Source: Ruminococcus sp. (GTDB taxonomy: Bacteria > Bacillota > Clostridia > Oscillospirales > Ruminococcaceae). Taken from it: 6,288 nt of DNA. Location: NCBI GenBank assembly GCA_029063695.1, contig JAIDNR010000129.1, positions 1 through 6,288 of the forward strand, read 5' to 3'. Below are positions 6,239-6,288 of this stretch, piece after piece (positions within the stretch are counted from its first letter, which is position 1; every line of letters begins with the position of its first letter). The position numbers and the translations under genes are program-made. The notes below the pieces were generated by a model. The model was given only the letters and a program-made list of their open reading frames with translations, made no database searches and was not told the origin of the DNA.

Positions 6239-6288
6239 CTGTCTCTTATACCCCTCTCAGCGACCACGAGACTAATGCTAATATCGTA
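6239..6288. other. Illumina Nextera adapter read-through (sequencing artefact)
   Basis: This is not genomic DNA. CTGTCTCTTATAC at 6239-6251 is identical to the start of the Nextera mosaic-end sequence CTGTCTCTTATACACATCT. Positions 6239-6272 match that sequence plus CCGAGCCCACGAGAC at 29 of 34 bases. Positions 6273-6280 (TAATGCTA) sit exactly where the 8-base i7 index belongs. Positions 6281-6288 match the following ATCTCGTA at 7 of 8. All six mismatches (6252, 6254, 6259, 6261, 6263, 6283) are A/C swaps, as expected from A/C dye crosstalk in low-quality read ends. Any open reading frame running past 6238 is spurious. Confidence 0.96.

Noticed and set aside
6069..6275. Open frame of 68 codons overlapping the end of glgP and running to 6275
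   Set aside because: It is an out-of-frame shadow of glgP, and its last codons are translated adapter sequence.
1..6288. CRISPR arrays, tRNA/rRNA genes, insertion sequences, phage or defence modules
   Set aside because: Looked for on both strands; no spaced direct repeats, cloverleaf segments, transposase motifs or terminal inverted repeats were seen. The only transposon-like sequence is the synthetic adapter at the right end.

Overview
The window looks like a short metagenomic or draft-assembly contig from an AT-rich, low-GC Gram-positive bacterium. A gut or rumen Clostridia member of the Ruminococcus/Oscillospiraceae type fits best. This is an inference from strong AGGAG/GGAGG ribosome binding sites, a textbook sigma-A promoter, AT-rich codon use and the kinds of protein families present. 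No 16S rRNA or other marker gene is available to settle it.

Layout. Positions 43-71 hold a near-perfect housekeeping promoter. It drives a small zinc-ribbon protein (143-511), which is closed by a clear intrinsic terminator (536-567). Next comes a membrane-anchored alpha/beta-hydrolase of the bacterial lipase type (600-1922, +). Convergent to it is a small four-helix membrane protein (1919-2296, -) of the family usually labelled 'putative ABC transporter permease'. The stop codons of these two genes share the same TTAA. A 77-base divergent gap (2297-2373) separates that gene from a two-gene alpha-glucan operon on the + strand: malQ (4-alpha-glucanotransferase, 2374-3846), then 28 bases later glgP (glycogen/maltodextrin phosphorylase, 3875-6220).

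How the genes work together. MalQ and GlgP form a standard cytoplasmic route for using glycogen or maltodextrins. GlgP releases glucose-1-phosphate from non-reducing ends. MalQ rebuilds short oligosaccharides, which GlgP cannot degrade, into longer chains and releases glucose. The debranching enzyme, phosphoglucomutase and glycogen synthesis genes are not in this window. The zinc-ribbon protein, the lipase-like protein and the small membrane protein have no evident link to this pathway.

The last 50 bases (6239-6288) are not genomic. They match the Illumina Nextera transposase read-through adapter, including an 8-base index slot, and every mismatch is an A/C swap. Genomic sequence therefore ends at about 6238, just after the glgP stop. 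Apart from this artefact the region is ordinary. I found no mobile element, CRISPR array, RNA gene, defence module or clearly novel system.
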